From assembly GCA_045657105.1 (NCBI GenBank), contig JAZOSN010000016.1:1-28682 (forward strand): a DNA stretch of 28,682 nucleotides, given 5' to 3'. This document shows positions 1-8,289 of the stretch, piece by piece. The notes under the pieces were generated by a model, which was not told the origin of the DNA, ran no database searches, and saw only the letters and a list, made by a program, of their open reading frames with translations. Numbering within the stretch: the first letter of the stretch is position 1; every line of letters starts with the position of its first letter. The translations under genes were made by a program, and so were the position numbers. This DNA is from SIG672 sp045657105 (lineage in GTDB: Bacteria; Bacillota; Clostridia; Oscillospirales; CAG-272).

Positions 1-2
1 AA

Positions 3-60
3 AGTATAAAAAAATAGTCAAAAAGGCGGCACGCCCTCCCCCCTGCCCCGTTTTTATACT
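3..60. other. inverted repeat at left edge, possible end of an upstream unit
   Basis: AGTATAAAAA at 3-12 is perfectly complementary to TTTTTATACT at 51-60. The enclosed DNA holds a small GGCG/CGCC hairpin (25-28 with 32-35) and a C-rich run. T-rich DNA follows the right arm. This could be the terminator of a gene left of the window, but the stem is AT-rich and the enclosed loop is long, so the function is uncertain. Confidence 0.3.
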
Positions 61-80
61 CTTCTTTTTATCTAAAAAGG

Positions 81-109
81 TTGACAAAACGGACGATATA
101 TGTTAGAAT
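81..109 (+). promoter_or_regulatory. sigma-A promoter of valS
   Basis: TTGACA at 81-86, a 17-bp spacer, and TAGAAT at 104-109 preceded by TG at 101-102 (extended -10). The predicted start near 116 leaves a leader of only about 70 nt before the valS ATG, too short for a T-box riboswitch. Confidence 0.8.
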
Positions 110-184
110 TGTAGAATAATCGGAAAATATTGCTTTACGGCAACCGAAGATACATCAAGTCACCGAAAGGAAAGATAAAAGCAA

Positions 185-2815
185 ATGAGAAAAGAACTCG
201 CCAAGACTTACGATCCGTCCGAGATAGAGGACAGACTGTATAAGTTCTGGAACGAAAACGGCTATTTTACGCCCGATGCAAAAAATGAAAACGAATCGTT
301 TTCGATAGTAATTCCGCCCCCCAACGTAACCGGTCAGCTCCATATGGGCCACGCGCTCGACGAAACCCTTCAAGACGTCCTTGTAAGATACAAGAGAATG
401 CAGGGCTTCAACACTCTTTGGGTACCCGGTACCGACCATGCAGGAATTGCTACTCAGATAAAGGTTGAGGAGCGACTCAGAGTTGACGAGCAGCTCACAA
501 GATACGACCTCGGAAGAGAAAAATTCTTAGAGAGAGTCTGGGCTTGGAAGGATACCTACGAAAACCGCATCACAAGTCAGCTCAAAAAGCTTGGCGCGTC
601 CTGCGATTGGAGCCGTCAACGCTTCACTATGGACGAGGGCTGCTCGAAGGCGGTCCGCGAGGTATTTGTAAACCTTTACAACAAGGGACTTATCTACCGC
701 GGAAACAGAATAATCAACTGGTGTCCGCACTGTCTTACCGCGCTTTCGGACGCAGAGGTAGAATACAAGGATCAACCCGGATTTTTCTGGCACATCAAGT
801 ATCCGATAAAGGGCGAGGACAACTACGTTGAGATAGCTACCACGCGTCCCGAAACCATGTTCGGTGATACTGCCGTTGCGGTAAACCCCGAGGACGAAAA
901 CACGAAGCATCTTATCGGAAAGACTCTTATTCTTCCGATAGTTGGCAGAGAAATTCCCGTAGTTGCCGATGATTACGTTGAGATCGGATTCGGTACGGGC
1001 TGTGTTAAGATCACCCCCGCACACGACCCCAACGACTTCCTCGTAGGACAAAGACACAATCTCGAACAGATCAAGGTCATGAACGACGACGCCACGATGA
1101 ACGCCCACGCGGGCAAGTACGAGGGTATGGATCGCTACGCCTGCCGCAAGGCACTGGTTGCCGATCTCGAAGCTGATGGCTACCTCGTAAAGACCGAGCC
1201 TCACGACCACAACGTCGGCGTTTGCTACCGTTGCGGCACCACCGTAGAGCCCCTCACCTCAGACCAGTGGTTCGTAAAGATGAAGCCTCTCGCAGAGCCT
1301 GCAATCGAGGCAGTCGAGAACGGCTCGATAAGGTTCGTTCCCGAGCGCTTCTCGAAGAACTATTTTAACTGGATGAACAACATTCTCGACTGGTGTATCT
1401 CCCGTCAGCTTTGGTGGGGACACAGAATTCCCGCGTTCTACTGCGACGACTGCGGCGAGATGACAGTTTCGAAAGAGGATATTACCGTATGTCCGAAGTG
1501 CGGCGGAAAGGTTCATCAGGACAGCGACGTGCTTGACACATGGTTCTCCTCTGCACTCTGGCCCTTCTCTACTCTCGGTTGGCCCGAAACTACCGAGGAT
1601 CTCAAAAAATACTATCCCACAAATGTTCTCGTTACCGGATACGACATCATCACCTTCTGGGTATCGAGAATGATCTTCTCGGGAATCGAGCATATGGGCG
1701 AAAAGCCTTTCTCTACCGTATTTATTCACGGTCTTGTACGCGACGCGCAGGGACGTAAGATGTCGAAATCGCTCGGCAACGGAATAGATCCGCTCGAGAT
1801 CATATCGCAGTACGGCGCGGACGCTCTCCGCTTTGCGCTTGCTACCGGAAACAGTCCCGGAAACGATATGAGATTTTCTCCCGAAAAGATCGAGGCGGCA
1901 CGTAACTTCAACAACAAGATCTGGAATGCAGCAAGATTCGTGCTTATGAATCTTACCATCGACGAGGCAAAGCTTCCCTGCGAGTGCGAGCTCGAGCTTG
2001 AAGATAAGTGGATTATTTCCAGGTTCAACACGCTCTGCCGCGAGGTTACGACCAATCTCGATCACTTCGAGCTCGGAGTATCTCTTTCGAAGCTTTACGA
2101 CTTCATCTGGGACGTATTCTGCGACTGGTATATCGAGCTTGTCAAGCCCCGTCTTAACGACAAGGGATCAAAGAGCAACGAGGTCGCTCAGAACGTGCTC
2201 GTTTACGTTCTTTCCGAAACGCTCAAGCTTCTCCACCCGTTTATGCCCTTCATTACCGAGGAGATCTGGCAGTCGCTTCCTCACTCGGGCGAGAGCATTA
2301 TGATAAGCGAGTATCCGAAATACAAGGAGAGCCTCTGCTTTGCCGAGGACGAGGAACGTATGGCGACACTTATCGGAACGATCCGCGCTATACGTAACCT
2401 CCGCAGTGAGATGAACGTCCCTCCGTCGAAGAAGGCGGCACTCACCATCGTTTCCGAGAGAGTCGATATATATAATGAAAAGACAGAAGCGTTCTTCGTA
2501 AAGCTCGCGTCTGCCTCTTCGGTAAGCGTTCTTTCAGAGTATCACGACGAAAAGTCGGTACAGACAGTTACCGAAAACGCGACCGTTTACATTCCGCTTG
2601 CCGAAATGATCGACTTTGAGAAGGAGATCGCACGTCTTGAAGGTGAGAAAAAGAACACGCTCGGCGAGATCGAACGACTCGAAAAGAAGCTTTCAAACGA
2701 AGGATTTGTCGCAAAAGCTCCTGCGGCGGTCGTCGAGGGAGAGCGTGCAAAGCTCGTAAAATATCGCGATACTCTTGAAAAAATCGAGAGCGCAATCGAA
2801 AAATTTAAAAACTGA
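185..2815 (+). CDS. valS: valine--tRNA ligase (ValS)
   Basis: Charges tRNA-Val with valine in the cytoplasm. The 876-residue length is normal for a bacterial ValRS. The class I signature HMGH is at residues 53-56, following the PPPNVTG motif, and the KMSKS loop is at 525-529. The insertion region carries Cys pairs (CPHC near 180, CDDC and CPKC around 420-440) as in zinc-binding ValRS forms. The last ~65 residues are a Glu/Lys-rich coiled coil, the typical ValRS C-terminal arm that contacts tRNA. The ATG is preceded by GAAAGGA at 165-171. The gene has its own promoter (81-109) and terminator (2846-2887), so it is probably monocistronic. Its leader shows no room for T-box control. Confidence 0.98.
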   Translation: MRKELAKTYDPSEIEDRLYKFWNENGYFTPDAKNENESFSIVIPPPNVTGQLHMGHALDETLQDVLVRYKRMQGFNTLWVPGTDHAGIATQIKVEERLRVDEQLTRYDLGREKFLERVWAWKDTYENRITSQLKKLGASCDWSRQRFTMDEGCSKAVREVFVNLYNKGLIYRGNRIINWCPHCLTALSDAEVEYKDQPGFFWHIKYPIKGEDNYVEIATTRPETMFGDTAVAVNPEDENTKHLIGKTLILPIVGREIPVVADDYVEIGFGTGCVKITPAHDPNDFLVGQRHNLEQIKVMNDDATMNAHAGKYEGMDRYACRKALVADLEADGYLVKTEPHDHNVGVCYRCGTTVEPLTSDQWFVKMKPLAEPAIEAVENGSIRFVPERFSKNYFNWMNNILDWCISRQLWWGHRIPAFYCDDCGEMTVSKEDITVCPKCGGKVHQDSDVLDTWFSSALWPFSTLGWPETTEDLKKYYPTNVLVTGYDIITFWVSRMIFSGIEHMGEKPFSTVFIHGLVRDAQGRKMSKSLGNGIDPLEIISQYGADALRFALATGNSPGNDMRFSPEKIEAARNFNNKIWNAARFVLMNLTIDEAKLPCECELELEDKWIISRFNTLCREVTTNLDHFELGVSLSKLYDFIWDVFCDWYIELVKPRLNDKGSKSNEVAQNVLVYVLSETLKLLHPFMPFITEEIWQSLPHSGESIMISEYPKYKESLCFAEDEERMATLIGTIRAIRNLRSEMNVPPSKKAALTIVSERVDIYNEKTEAFFVKLASASSVSVLSEYHDEKSVQTVTENATVYIPLAEMIDFEKEIARLEGEKKNTLGEIERLEKKLSNEGFVAKAPAAVVEGERAKLVKYRDTLEKIESAIEKFKN

Positions 2816-2845
2816 CCTTATTTTGACAAATTTTTCATGTAAAAT

Positions 2846-2887
2846 GCAGTATCCTTATCCCGAGAGGGTTAAGGATACTGCTTTTTT
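2846..2887 (+). terminator. rho-independent terminator of valS
   Basis: GCAGTATCCTTA (2846-2857) pairs perfectly with TAAGGATACTGC (2870-2881). The stem continues, after one T-T mismatch, with CCC/GGG around a GAGA tetraloop, and is followed by six T. It separates valS from the sporulation operon. Confidence 0.9.
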
Positions 2888-2926
2888 CTTGCCCTTTTGC
2901 AAGTACGAAAAGAAAGGACAGGCTTT

Positions 2927-3262
2927 ATGGACATAGCAAGCGTAAAATGTGTGATAAACAAGGACACGCTCTCTATCGAAATAGAGGGGGACGTTGATCA
3001 TCACACGGCAAAATTCATCAGAGGAGAGATAGACAAGGCGATATTTTATTACCGACCGAAGGTCGCTCTTCTGAACGTCGGAAGCGTTGATTTTATGGAC
3101 TCTTCCGGACTCGGACTCATTCTCGGACGTTATACGAGCGTTCGAGAGGTCGGCGGCGTGCTTAAAATCGTCAATCCGTCGAAGGAGGTCGAAAAGATAC
3201 TCTCTCTTGCGGGGATCGAAAGACTCATACCCATAATAAAAACAAGGTCAGTTGCCAACTGA
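2927..3262 (+). CDS. spoIIAA: anti-anti-sigma factor SpoIIAA (STAS domain)
   Basis: 111-residue STAS protein. In the known partner switch, unphosphorylated SpoIIAA binds SpoIIAB and frees sigma-F; SpoIIAB inactivates it by phosphorylating a serine in the STAS loop. The characteristic FMDSSGLGLILGRY stretch is at residues 56-69, with the candidate phospho-serine at S59/S60, nearly identical to the known SpoIIAA motif. The start at 2927 is chosen because AGAAAGGA (2911-2918) precedes it at good spacing; an upstream in-frame start at 2897 would add ten residues and lacks such a site. First gene of a three-gene operon with spoIIAB and sigF. No clear sigma-H type promoter was found between the valS terminator and this gene. 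Confidence 0.93.
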   Translation: MDIASVKCVINKDTLSIEIEGDVDHHTAKFIRGEIDKAIFYYRPKVALLNVGSVDFMDSSGLGLILGRYTSVREVGGVLKIVNPSKEVEKILSLAGIERLIPIIKTRSVAN

Positions 3263-3285
3263 AAACAAAAGAAAGGACAAGTGAA

Positions 3286-3720
3286 ATGAAAAAAATTTTG
3301 ACTAACTCTATGTCACTTACGTTCAGATCTCTATCGCAAAACGAGAGCTTTGCAAGGCAGACGGTGTGCGCGTTTGCCGCACAGCTTGATCCGACGCTCG
3401 AGGAGCTTTCGGACATACGGATAATAATCTCGGAGGCGGTAACGAACTGCGTGGTACACGCTTACAGAAAGAGCGAGGGTGATATTTTTCTGTCGGTAAA
3501 ATGCTACGACGACAGGAGCTTGCATATAAAAATACGCGACAGAGGTTGCGGCATCGCGGACGTAGAGCAGGCGATGGCTCCCTTCTACACCACCGACCGT
3601 CAAGGAGAGCGAAGCGGTATGGGCTTTGCCATAATGCAGGGACTTTCGAAGAAGCTGAAAGTGAGATCCGAGGTAAACAAAGGAACCACGCTTGATATAT
3701 ACATAAAGCTCGGCGAGTGA
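3286..3720 (+). CDS. spoIIAB: anti-sigma-F factor / serine kinase SpoIIAB
   Basis: 144-residue GHKL-type ATPase. It binds and inhibits sigma-F and phosphorylates SpoIIAA. The N-box is visible as SEAVTN (residues 49-54), the G1 box as DRGCGI (85-90) and the G2 box as SGMGFAI (110-116). Length and motif spacing match SpoIIAB. The ATG follows GAAAGGAC with short spacing, 23 nt after the spoIIAA stop. Its position between a STAS gene and a sporulation sigma factor settles the identity against the related RsbW type. Confidence 0.95.
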   Translation: MKKILTNSMSLTFRSLSQNESFARQTVCAFAAQLDPTLEELSDIRIIISEAVTNCVVHAYRKSEGDIFLSVKCYDDRSLHIKIRDRGCGIADVEQAMAPFYTTDRQGERSGMGFAIMQGLSKKLKVRSEVNKGTTLDIYIKLGE

Positions 3721-3754
3721 TCTCTCCGAGCTCAAAAAGCGGAGGTTGAACAAA

Positions 3755-4468
3755 ATGGCATACGATAATAATTTGCTTATAAAAAGACTGAGCGAGGGCG
3801 ACGAGAGCGCACTTGACGAAATAGTTTCACAAAATATGGGGCTTGTAAAAAGCGTTGCTCTTCGTTTTTGCGGACGTGGCACCGAATACGAGGATCTCGT
3901 TCAGATAGGCTCGATAGGACTTATGCGCGCGGCAAGAAGCTTCGATTTTTCCTTCGGGTGTATGTTTTCGACCTACGCCGTTCCGCTTATCATCGGAGAG
4001 ATACGGCGTTTTTTGCGCGACGACGGTCTTATCAAGGTAGGACGGGCGACGAAGCAGGCGGCAGGCGTCATAATGCGCGCAAGAGAGGAATTTCTCGCCG
4101 AAAACCAGAGAGAGCCGAGTGTGAACGAGCTTTCAGAGATCTGCAAAATGAGCGTTGAGGAGATCGTTTACGCGCTCGACGCGGCAGGTCCGGTCAGATC
4201 CCTTAGCGAATGTGTCGGTCCTGACGGCGACGGAGCATCTCTAGAATATTTTATAGCAGACCGCGAGAACCTTCTTGAAAAGCTGACAGACAGTATCGCT
4301 CTGCGCGAAGCCATCGCCACGCTTTCGCCAAGACAACAGGAGATAGTAAATCTCCGTTATTTCAGAGAAATGTCACAGCAACAGACCGGAGATGCGCTCG
4401 GAATAACTCAGGTGAAGGTGTCGAGAGAGGAAAAAAAGATAATGGAGCTGCTGAGGCGTGCGCTTTAA
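3755..4468 (+). CDS. sigF: RNA polymerase forespore sigma factor SigF (SpoIIAC)
   Basis: 237-residue sigma-70 family factor that directs early forespore transcription. Region 2 is seen from about residue 25 to 95 with EDLVQIGSIGLMRA (46-59) and the -10 recognition helix region around FSTYAVPLIIGEIRRFLRDD (71-90). Region 3 lies at about 100-150. Region 4 is at about 180-237, with the helix-turn-helix MSQQQTGDALGITQVKVSR at 206-224. The ATG at 3755 is chosen because GGAGGT at 3741-3746 sits 8 nt upstream; a TTG at 3746 overlaps that site and is unlikely. Third gene of the spoIIA operon. No spoVA genes follow, unlike in some bacilli. Confidence 0.95.
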   Translation: MAYDNNLLIKRLSEGDESALDEIVSQNMGLVKSVALRFCGRGTEYEDLVQIGSIGLMRAARSFDFSFGCMFSTYAVPLIIGEIRRFLRDDGLIKVGRATKQAAGVIMRAREEFLAENQREPSVNELSEICKMSVEEIVYALDAAGPVRSLSECVGPDGDGASLEYFIADRENLLEKLTDSIALREAIATLSPRQQEIVNLRYFREMSQQQTGDALGITQVKVSREEKKIMELLRRAL

Positions 4469-4477
4469 GTGTTAATA

Positions 4478-4532
4478 TATGCCGATTTTAACTATTTTAT
4501 ATCCCTTTATTTCGGTATTTTATGCCGATTTT
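4478..4532 (+). repeat. 12-bp direct repeat between sigF and yceD
   Basis: TATGCCGATTTT occurs at 4478-4489 and again at 4521-4532, 43 bp apart start to start, in AT-rich intergenic DNA just upstream of the yceD promoter. It could be two copies of a protein-binding site or chance; nothing further can be said. Confidence 0.35.
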
Positions 4533-4564
4533 TCACGAAATTTTGCAAAAAACGATTTTTCTTA

Positions 4565-4593
4565 TTGACAAATCCCGATGCGGTAAGTATAAT
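4565..4593 (+). promoter_or_regulatory. sigma-A promoter of yceD
   Basis: Exact consensus TTGACA (4565-4570), 17-bp spacer, exact TATAAT (4588-4593). Confidence 0.9.
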
Positions 4594-4655
4594 ATACCTT
4601 GCGACTTTTTGTGATGCAGGAAGTCTGATTTTAATTTCTTTTTAACGGAGATCAT

Positions 4656-5153
4656 ATGCTTATTGACGTAAGTCCGATTTTGCGCGGCGAAACCTCACTG
4701 CTTAAATTCGAATACGAGATGTCCGATCTGCCCGAAATAACGGGTGTTTCCTTTACGGGCGGCTGTAAGGTCGTCGGTAGCGTAGACAACCGCGCGGGCT
4801 ATATGACACTCTCGCTCAGTGCTTCTCTGCCCTACGCTTCAAGTTGTGCAAGATGCCTTGAAGATATAAGCGGAGTGTTTGAGGTAAATGTGAATATGCC
4901 TCTTGCCGCACAGGGAACCCTCAGCGACGAGGACACCGACGACTACATTATAATAGTAAACAACTCGGTGGACTGCGACGCGCAGGTAAGCGAGGCAGTT
5001 CTGCTCGAATTCCCGATGCGACTGCTCTGCAAAGAGGACTGCGCCGGTCTGTGTGATGTCTGCGGAACGAATTTAAACCACTCAAAATGCTCGTGCACGA
5101 AAAAAGAAATTGATCCAAGACTCGAAATTCTCACAAAACTACTTGACAAATAA
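4656..5153 (+). CDS. yceD: YceD-like DUF177 protein
   Basis: 165 residues, the usual size of the DUF177/YceD family, whose gene nearly always lies directly before rpmF (ribosomal protein L32), as here. In other bacteria the family is linked to 23S rRNA and ribosome metabolism; its exact activity in Clostridia is not settled. Visible cysteines form CARC (64-67) and a C-terminal cluster (C125, C129, C133, C136, C145, C147) that may bind metal, typical of the Gram-positive branch. The start is supported by ACGGAG about 9 nt upstream. Its last codons (Leu-Asp-Lys) contain the -35 box of the rpmF promoter. Confidence 0.85.
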   Translation: MLIDVSPILRGETSLLKFEYEMSDLPEITGVSFTGGCKVVGSVDNRAGYMTLSLSASLPYASSCARCLEDISGVFEVNVNMPLAAQGTLSDEDTDDYIIIVNNSVDCDAQVSEAVLLEFPMRLLCKEDCAGLCDVCGTNLNHSKCSCTKKEIDPRLEILTKLLDK

Positions 5154-5171
5154 AATTATTTGGTATATAAT
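5143..5171 (+). promoter_or_regulatory. internal promoter of rpmF, overlapping the end of yceD
   Basis: Exact TTGACA (5143-5148) lies inside the last codons of yceD. It is followed by a 17-bp spacer and exact TATAAT (5166-5171). It gives rpmF its own strong promoter in addition to read-through from yceD. Confidence 0.9.
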
Positions 5172-5215
5172 ACAGTTTAGGTAATTTTAGAAAAATATCC
5201 GGGAGGTGTTTATAA

Positions 5216-5413
5216 ATGGCAGTACCGAAGAAGAAAGTATCTAAGGCAAGACGTGACAAAAGACGTTCGAACAACTCTAAGCTTGAAGCTCCTGCGCTTC
5301 AGATATGCCCTAAGTGCGGCGAGTACAAGGCTCCGCACAAGGTTTGCAGCGCATGCGGCACATACAACGGCAAGACTATCGTTGAAGTAAACAAGGATAA
5401 CGTTGATGCTTAA
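5216..5413 (+). CDS. rpmF: 50S ribosomal protein L32 (zinc-binding form)
   Basis: 65-residue basic protein of the large ribosomal subunit. It starts with the conserved MAVPKKKVSKARRDKRR segment and carries two CxxC pairs (C31/C34 and C44/C47), so this is the zinc-containing C+ paralog. GGGAGGTG lies 8 nt before the ATG. It is transcribed from the consensus promoter at 5143-5171 and ends at a terminator (5424-5466). Confidence 0.98.
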   Translation: MAVPKKKVSKARRDKRRSNNSKLEAPALQICPKCGEYKAPHKVCSACGTYNGKTIVEVNKDNVDA

Positions 5414-5423
5414 AGCCAAATGA

Positions 5424-5466
5424 GGGTATGTTCGCAAGATAACGGACATACCCTATCGTTTTTTCA
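5424..5466 (+). terminator. rho-independent terminator of rpmF
   Basis: Stem 5424-5434 pairs with 5443-5453 (GGGTATGT with ACATACCC, then a G-T pair and CG/CG) around the loop CAAGATAA. A T-rich run with six consecutive T follows at 5459-5464. Confidence 0.85.
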
Positions 5467-5520
5467 AGGCACGGTTTTGCCGGAAGTACGACAGAAGCGG
5501 CTGATCAGAAAAACAAATCT

Positions 5521-5562
5521 CACCGCTTTACGGCGGTGTATTTTGTTTTTAGGACAAAATAC
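5521..5562 (+). terminator. second hairpin pair between rpmF and the DUF512 gene
   Basis: CACCGC (5521-5526) pairs with GCGGTG (5533-5538) and is followed by TATTTTGTTTTT, a terminator-like structure. The T-rich run is itself the left arm of a 9-bp perfect inverted repeat (GTATTTTGT 5538-5546 with ACAAAATAC 5554-5562). The two hairpins share base 5538 and compete for the same U-tract. A backup terminator or an attenuator for the downstream gene are both possible. Confidence 0.5.
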
Positions 5563-5606
5563 AAACGAAAAATACTCGAAAGGAAAGCAAAGGGAGGACT
5601 GTATAC

Positions 5607-6914
5607 ATGGTAACGGTAGCTTCGGTGAAAAAGGGATCTCTTGCCGACAGAGCAGGAATTCTTGACGGCGACATTCTCATTTCTGTAAACGGAAACGCTA
5701 TCTCTGACGTGCTCGACTATCAGTTCTACATAGCTGAAAGCGAGCTTACCCTCGTTATACACCGCGGTCCCGAGCTTTTTGAACTCAGAATTTCAAAGGA
5801 CGAATATTCGGACATCGGACTTGATTTCGACACATATCTTATGGACGAAAAAAGATCCTGCCGAAACGGTTGCGTTTTCTGCTTTATAGATCAGAATCCG
5901 CCCGGTATGCGCGAGTCGATCTATTTCAAAGACGACGATTCAAGACTTTCCTTCCTTTCGGGAAACTATATAACTCTTACAAATTTAAAGGATAGCGATA
6001 TTGACCGCATTATAAAGATGCATATGTCGCCGATAAACGTATCGGTACATACGACAAATCCCGAGTTGCGATGCAAAATGATGAAGAACCGTTTTGCGGG
6101 GAAGTCGCTTGATTATCTGAAAAGACTTGCACAGGCGGGAATTACCATAAACGCTCAGATCGTTCTTTGCAAATCGCTCAATGACGGCGAGGAGCTTGAC
6201 CGCACAATGCGCGATCTTTATGCGCTACACCCCGCAATTTCAAGCGTTTCGGTAGTCCCTGCGGGACTGACCAGACACAGAAGCGGTCTTTATCCGCTTG
6301 AAGCCTTTTCGAGCGAGGAGTCCGCACAGGTAATAAAACAGGTAAACGCTTTCGGTGACAGATGCCTCGCGAAGTGCGGAGAGAGAATCTTCTGCTGTGC
6401 CGACGAGCTGTATTTAAAATCGAAAACCCCGTTTCCCGACGCTTCCTATTACGGCGACTATCCGCAGTTTGAAAACGGAGTCGGAATGATAGTTTCAATG
6501 CTCGATGAATTCAGTAGCGAGCTTGAATATATCGACGAGGATTTCGACACGTCAGTAAAAAAGAATTTTTCTGTCGCAACGGGCGAGGCGGCGTTTGAAT
6601 TCATCTCGTCGCTAAGTGACCGTTTGTGTGAAAAATGTCCGTCACTATCGGGAAACGTATACAAAATAGAAAACGAGTTTTTCGGAAGCTCGATAACCGT
6701 AGCGGGACTCATTTGCGGCTGTGATCTCGTTTCGCAGCTGCGCGGAAAGGAGCTTGGAGATACGCTTTATATCTCGTCAAATATGCTTCGTGCCCAAGGT
6801 GACCTTTTCCTTGACAGTGTGTCGCTTCGCGATGCCGAAAAGGAACTCGGCGTGAGGATCGTTCCCGTCCCTACCGACGGATACGAATTTATAAAAGCAA
6901 TTCTTAGTAATTAA
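5607..6914 (+). CDS. PDZ-domain radical SAM protein, DUF512 family
   Basis: 435 residues. The N-terminal ~60 residues resemble a PDZ domain (GSLADRAGILDGDILISVNG at 10-29). The radical SAM cluster motif CRNGCVFC follows (C85, C89, C92), then FIDQNPPGMRESIYFKDDD and the conserved LSGNYITLTNL segment. The remainder is the DUF512 C-terminal region. The family is an iron-sulfur, S-adenosylmethionine-dependent enzyme of unknown reaction. It is commonly found beside der and plsY in Clostridia, as here, which hints at a ribosome- or envelope-related housekeeping role (inference). The start is supported by AGGGAGGA at 5591-5598. It is separated from der by 28 nt and probably cotranscribed with der and plsY. 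Confidence 0.9.
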   Translation: MVTVASVKKGSLADRAGILDGDILISVNGNAISDVLDYQFYIAESELTLVIHRGPELFELRISKDEYSDIGLDFDTYLMDEKRSCRNGCVFCFIDQNPPGMRESIYFKDDDSRLSFLSGNYITLTNLKDSDIDRIIKMHMSPINVSVHTTNPELRCKMMKNRFAGKSLDYLKRLAQAGITINAQIVLCKSLNDGEELDRTMRDLYALHPAISSVSVVPAGLTRHRSGLYPLEAFSSEESAQVIKQVNAFGDRCLAKCGERIFCCADELYLKSKTPFPDASYYGDYPQFENGVGMIVSMLDEFSSELEYIDEDFDTSVKKNFSVATGEAAFEFISSLSDRLCEKCPSLSGNVYKIENEFFGSSITVAGLICGCDLVSQLRGKELGDTLYISSNMLRAQGDLFLDSVSLRDAEKELGVRIVPVPTDGYEFIKAILSN

Positions 6915-6942
6915 AACAACTTTTTAGAAAGGCGCTCTAAAA

Positions 6943-8271
6943 ATGTCAAAACCCATAATTGCAATAGTCGGACGACCGAACGTCGGAAAATCGACACTAT
7001 TTAACAAGCTTGCAGGCGAGAGAATAGCTATCGTTGAGGATACGCCCGGCGTTACACGCGACCGTATTTATCACGATATAGAATGGCGCGGAAAATCCTG
7101 TCTTATGATAGACACCGGCGGTATTGAGCCGAAAACCGACGACATAATTTTAAAACATATGCGTACTCAGGCGGAGATCGCAATCGAGAGCGCAGACGTT
7201 ATAATCTTTATGTGCGACATTCATTCAGGCGTAACGGCGAGCGACAGAGATATAGCCAATATGCTCCTTCGCGCGCGCACTCCTGTTGTGGTTGCGGTAA
7301 ACAAGATCGACAAGATAGGTGCTCCGCCCCCGGAATTTTACGAGTTTTACGAGCTCGGCTTCGACGGAGATCCTATTCCCCTTTCCTCTGTACACGGAAG
7401 CGGCACGGGTGACCTTCTTGACGCGGTATACGACAGACTTCCCGATTTTGAGGAGGAGGAGAACGACGACGACCGAATCAAGGTCGCAGTTATCGGAAAG
7501 CCGAATGCGGGAAAAAGCTCGATAATCAACAAGATTCTCGGAGAAAACCGTCTTATCGTATCAAACATCGCAGGAACAACTCGCGATGCCATTGATACCG
7601 AGGTCGATAACGACTTCGGAAAATACACCTTCATCGACACCGCAGGAATCAGACGCCAGAGCAGAGTTGACGACAAGATCGAAAAATACAGCGTTCTTCG
7701 CGCAAAAATGGCGGTCGAAAAGGCAGACGTCTGTCTTATCGTTATAGACGCCGAGGAAGGTATCACCGAGCAGGACGAAAAGATCGCAGGAATTGCTCAC
7801 GAAGCAGGAAAAGCCTCGATAATCGTCGTAAACAAGTGGGATCTTATCGAAAAAGACAACTCGACAACAAGAAAATTCACAGAAAAGATATATCAGGCGC
7901 TCTCTTATATGACCTATGCGCCGCTCATCTTCGTTTCGGCAAAGACAGGTCAAAGGCTTGAAAAACTCTTTGAACACGTAAATTACGTCAATAATCAGTC
8001 CTGCACGAGAATAACTACGGGTATGCTCAACGATATGCTCGCAGACGCTATGGCGAGAGTTCAACCGCCGTCGGATAAGGGGCGCAGACTCAAAATATAC
8101 TATATGACTCAGACCTCGATAAAGCCGCCGTCGTTCGTTCTCTTTTGCAACGACATCAGACTGTTCCATTATTCATATCAGAGATACATCGAAAACCAGC
8201 TTCGCGAGGTGTTTGGATTTAAAGGAACACCGATAAGATTTGTCCTTCGCCAACGCGGGGACGAAACCTGA
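6943..8271 (+). CDS. der: ribosome biogenesis GTPase Der (EngA)
   Basis: 442 residues with two tandem GTPase domains, the hallmark of Der. The first P-loop is GRPNVGKST at residues 10-18 and the second is GKPNAGKSS at 185-193. Both domains show DTGG/DTAG switch II motifs and NKID/NKWD specificity motifs. A C-terminal KH-like domain follows (about 350-442, ending with the typical GTPIRFVLR segment). Der acts in 50S subunit assembly. It has the usual length and no anomalies, and sits between the DUF512 gene and plsY, 18 nt before the plsY start. Confidence 0.98.
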   Translation: MSKPIIAIVGRPNVGKSTLFNKLAGERIAIVEDTPGVTRDRIYHDIEWRGKSCLMIDTGGIEPKTDDIILKHMRTQAEIAIESADVIIFMCDIHSGVTASDRDIANMLLRARTPVVVAVNKIDKIGAPPPEFYEFYELGFDGDPIPLSSVHGSGTGDLLDAVYDRLPDFEEEENDDDRIKVAVIGKPNAGKSSIINKILGENRLIVSNIAGTTRDAIDTEVDNDFGKYTFIDTAGIRRQSRVDDKIEKYSVLRAKMAVEKADVCLIVIDAEEGITEQDEKIAGIAHEAGKASIIVVNKWDLIEKDNSTTRKFTEKIYQALSYMTYAPLIFVSAKTGQRLEKLFEHVNYVNNQSCTRITTGMLNDMLADAMARVQPPSDKGRRLKIYYMTQTSIKPPSFVLFCNDIRLFHYSYQRYIENQLREVFGFKGTPIRFVLRQRGDET

Positions 8272-8289
8272 TCCCTTTCGGAGGTATTT

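Noticed and set aside
527..1210. 227-codon minus-strand open frame inside valS
   Set aside because: It is opposite a well-conserved valS region and has no supporting features.
2823..2845. Promoter TTGACA/TAAAAT upstream of the valS terminator
   Set aside because: The spacer is 11 bp, too short for sigma-A, and the transcript would run straight into the terminator.
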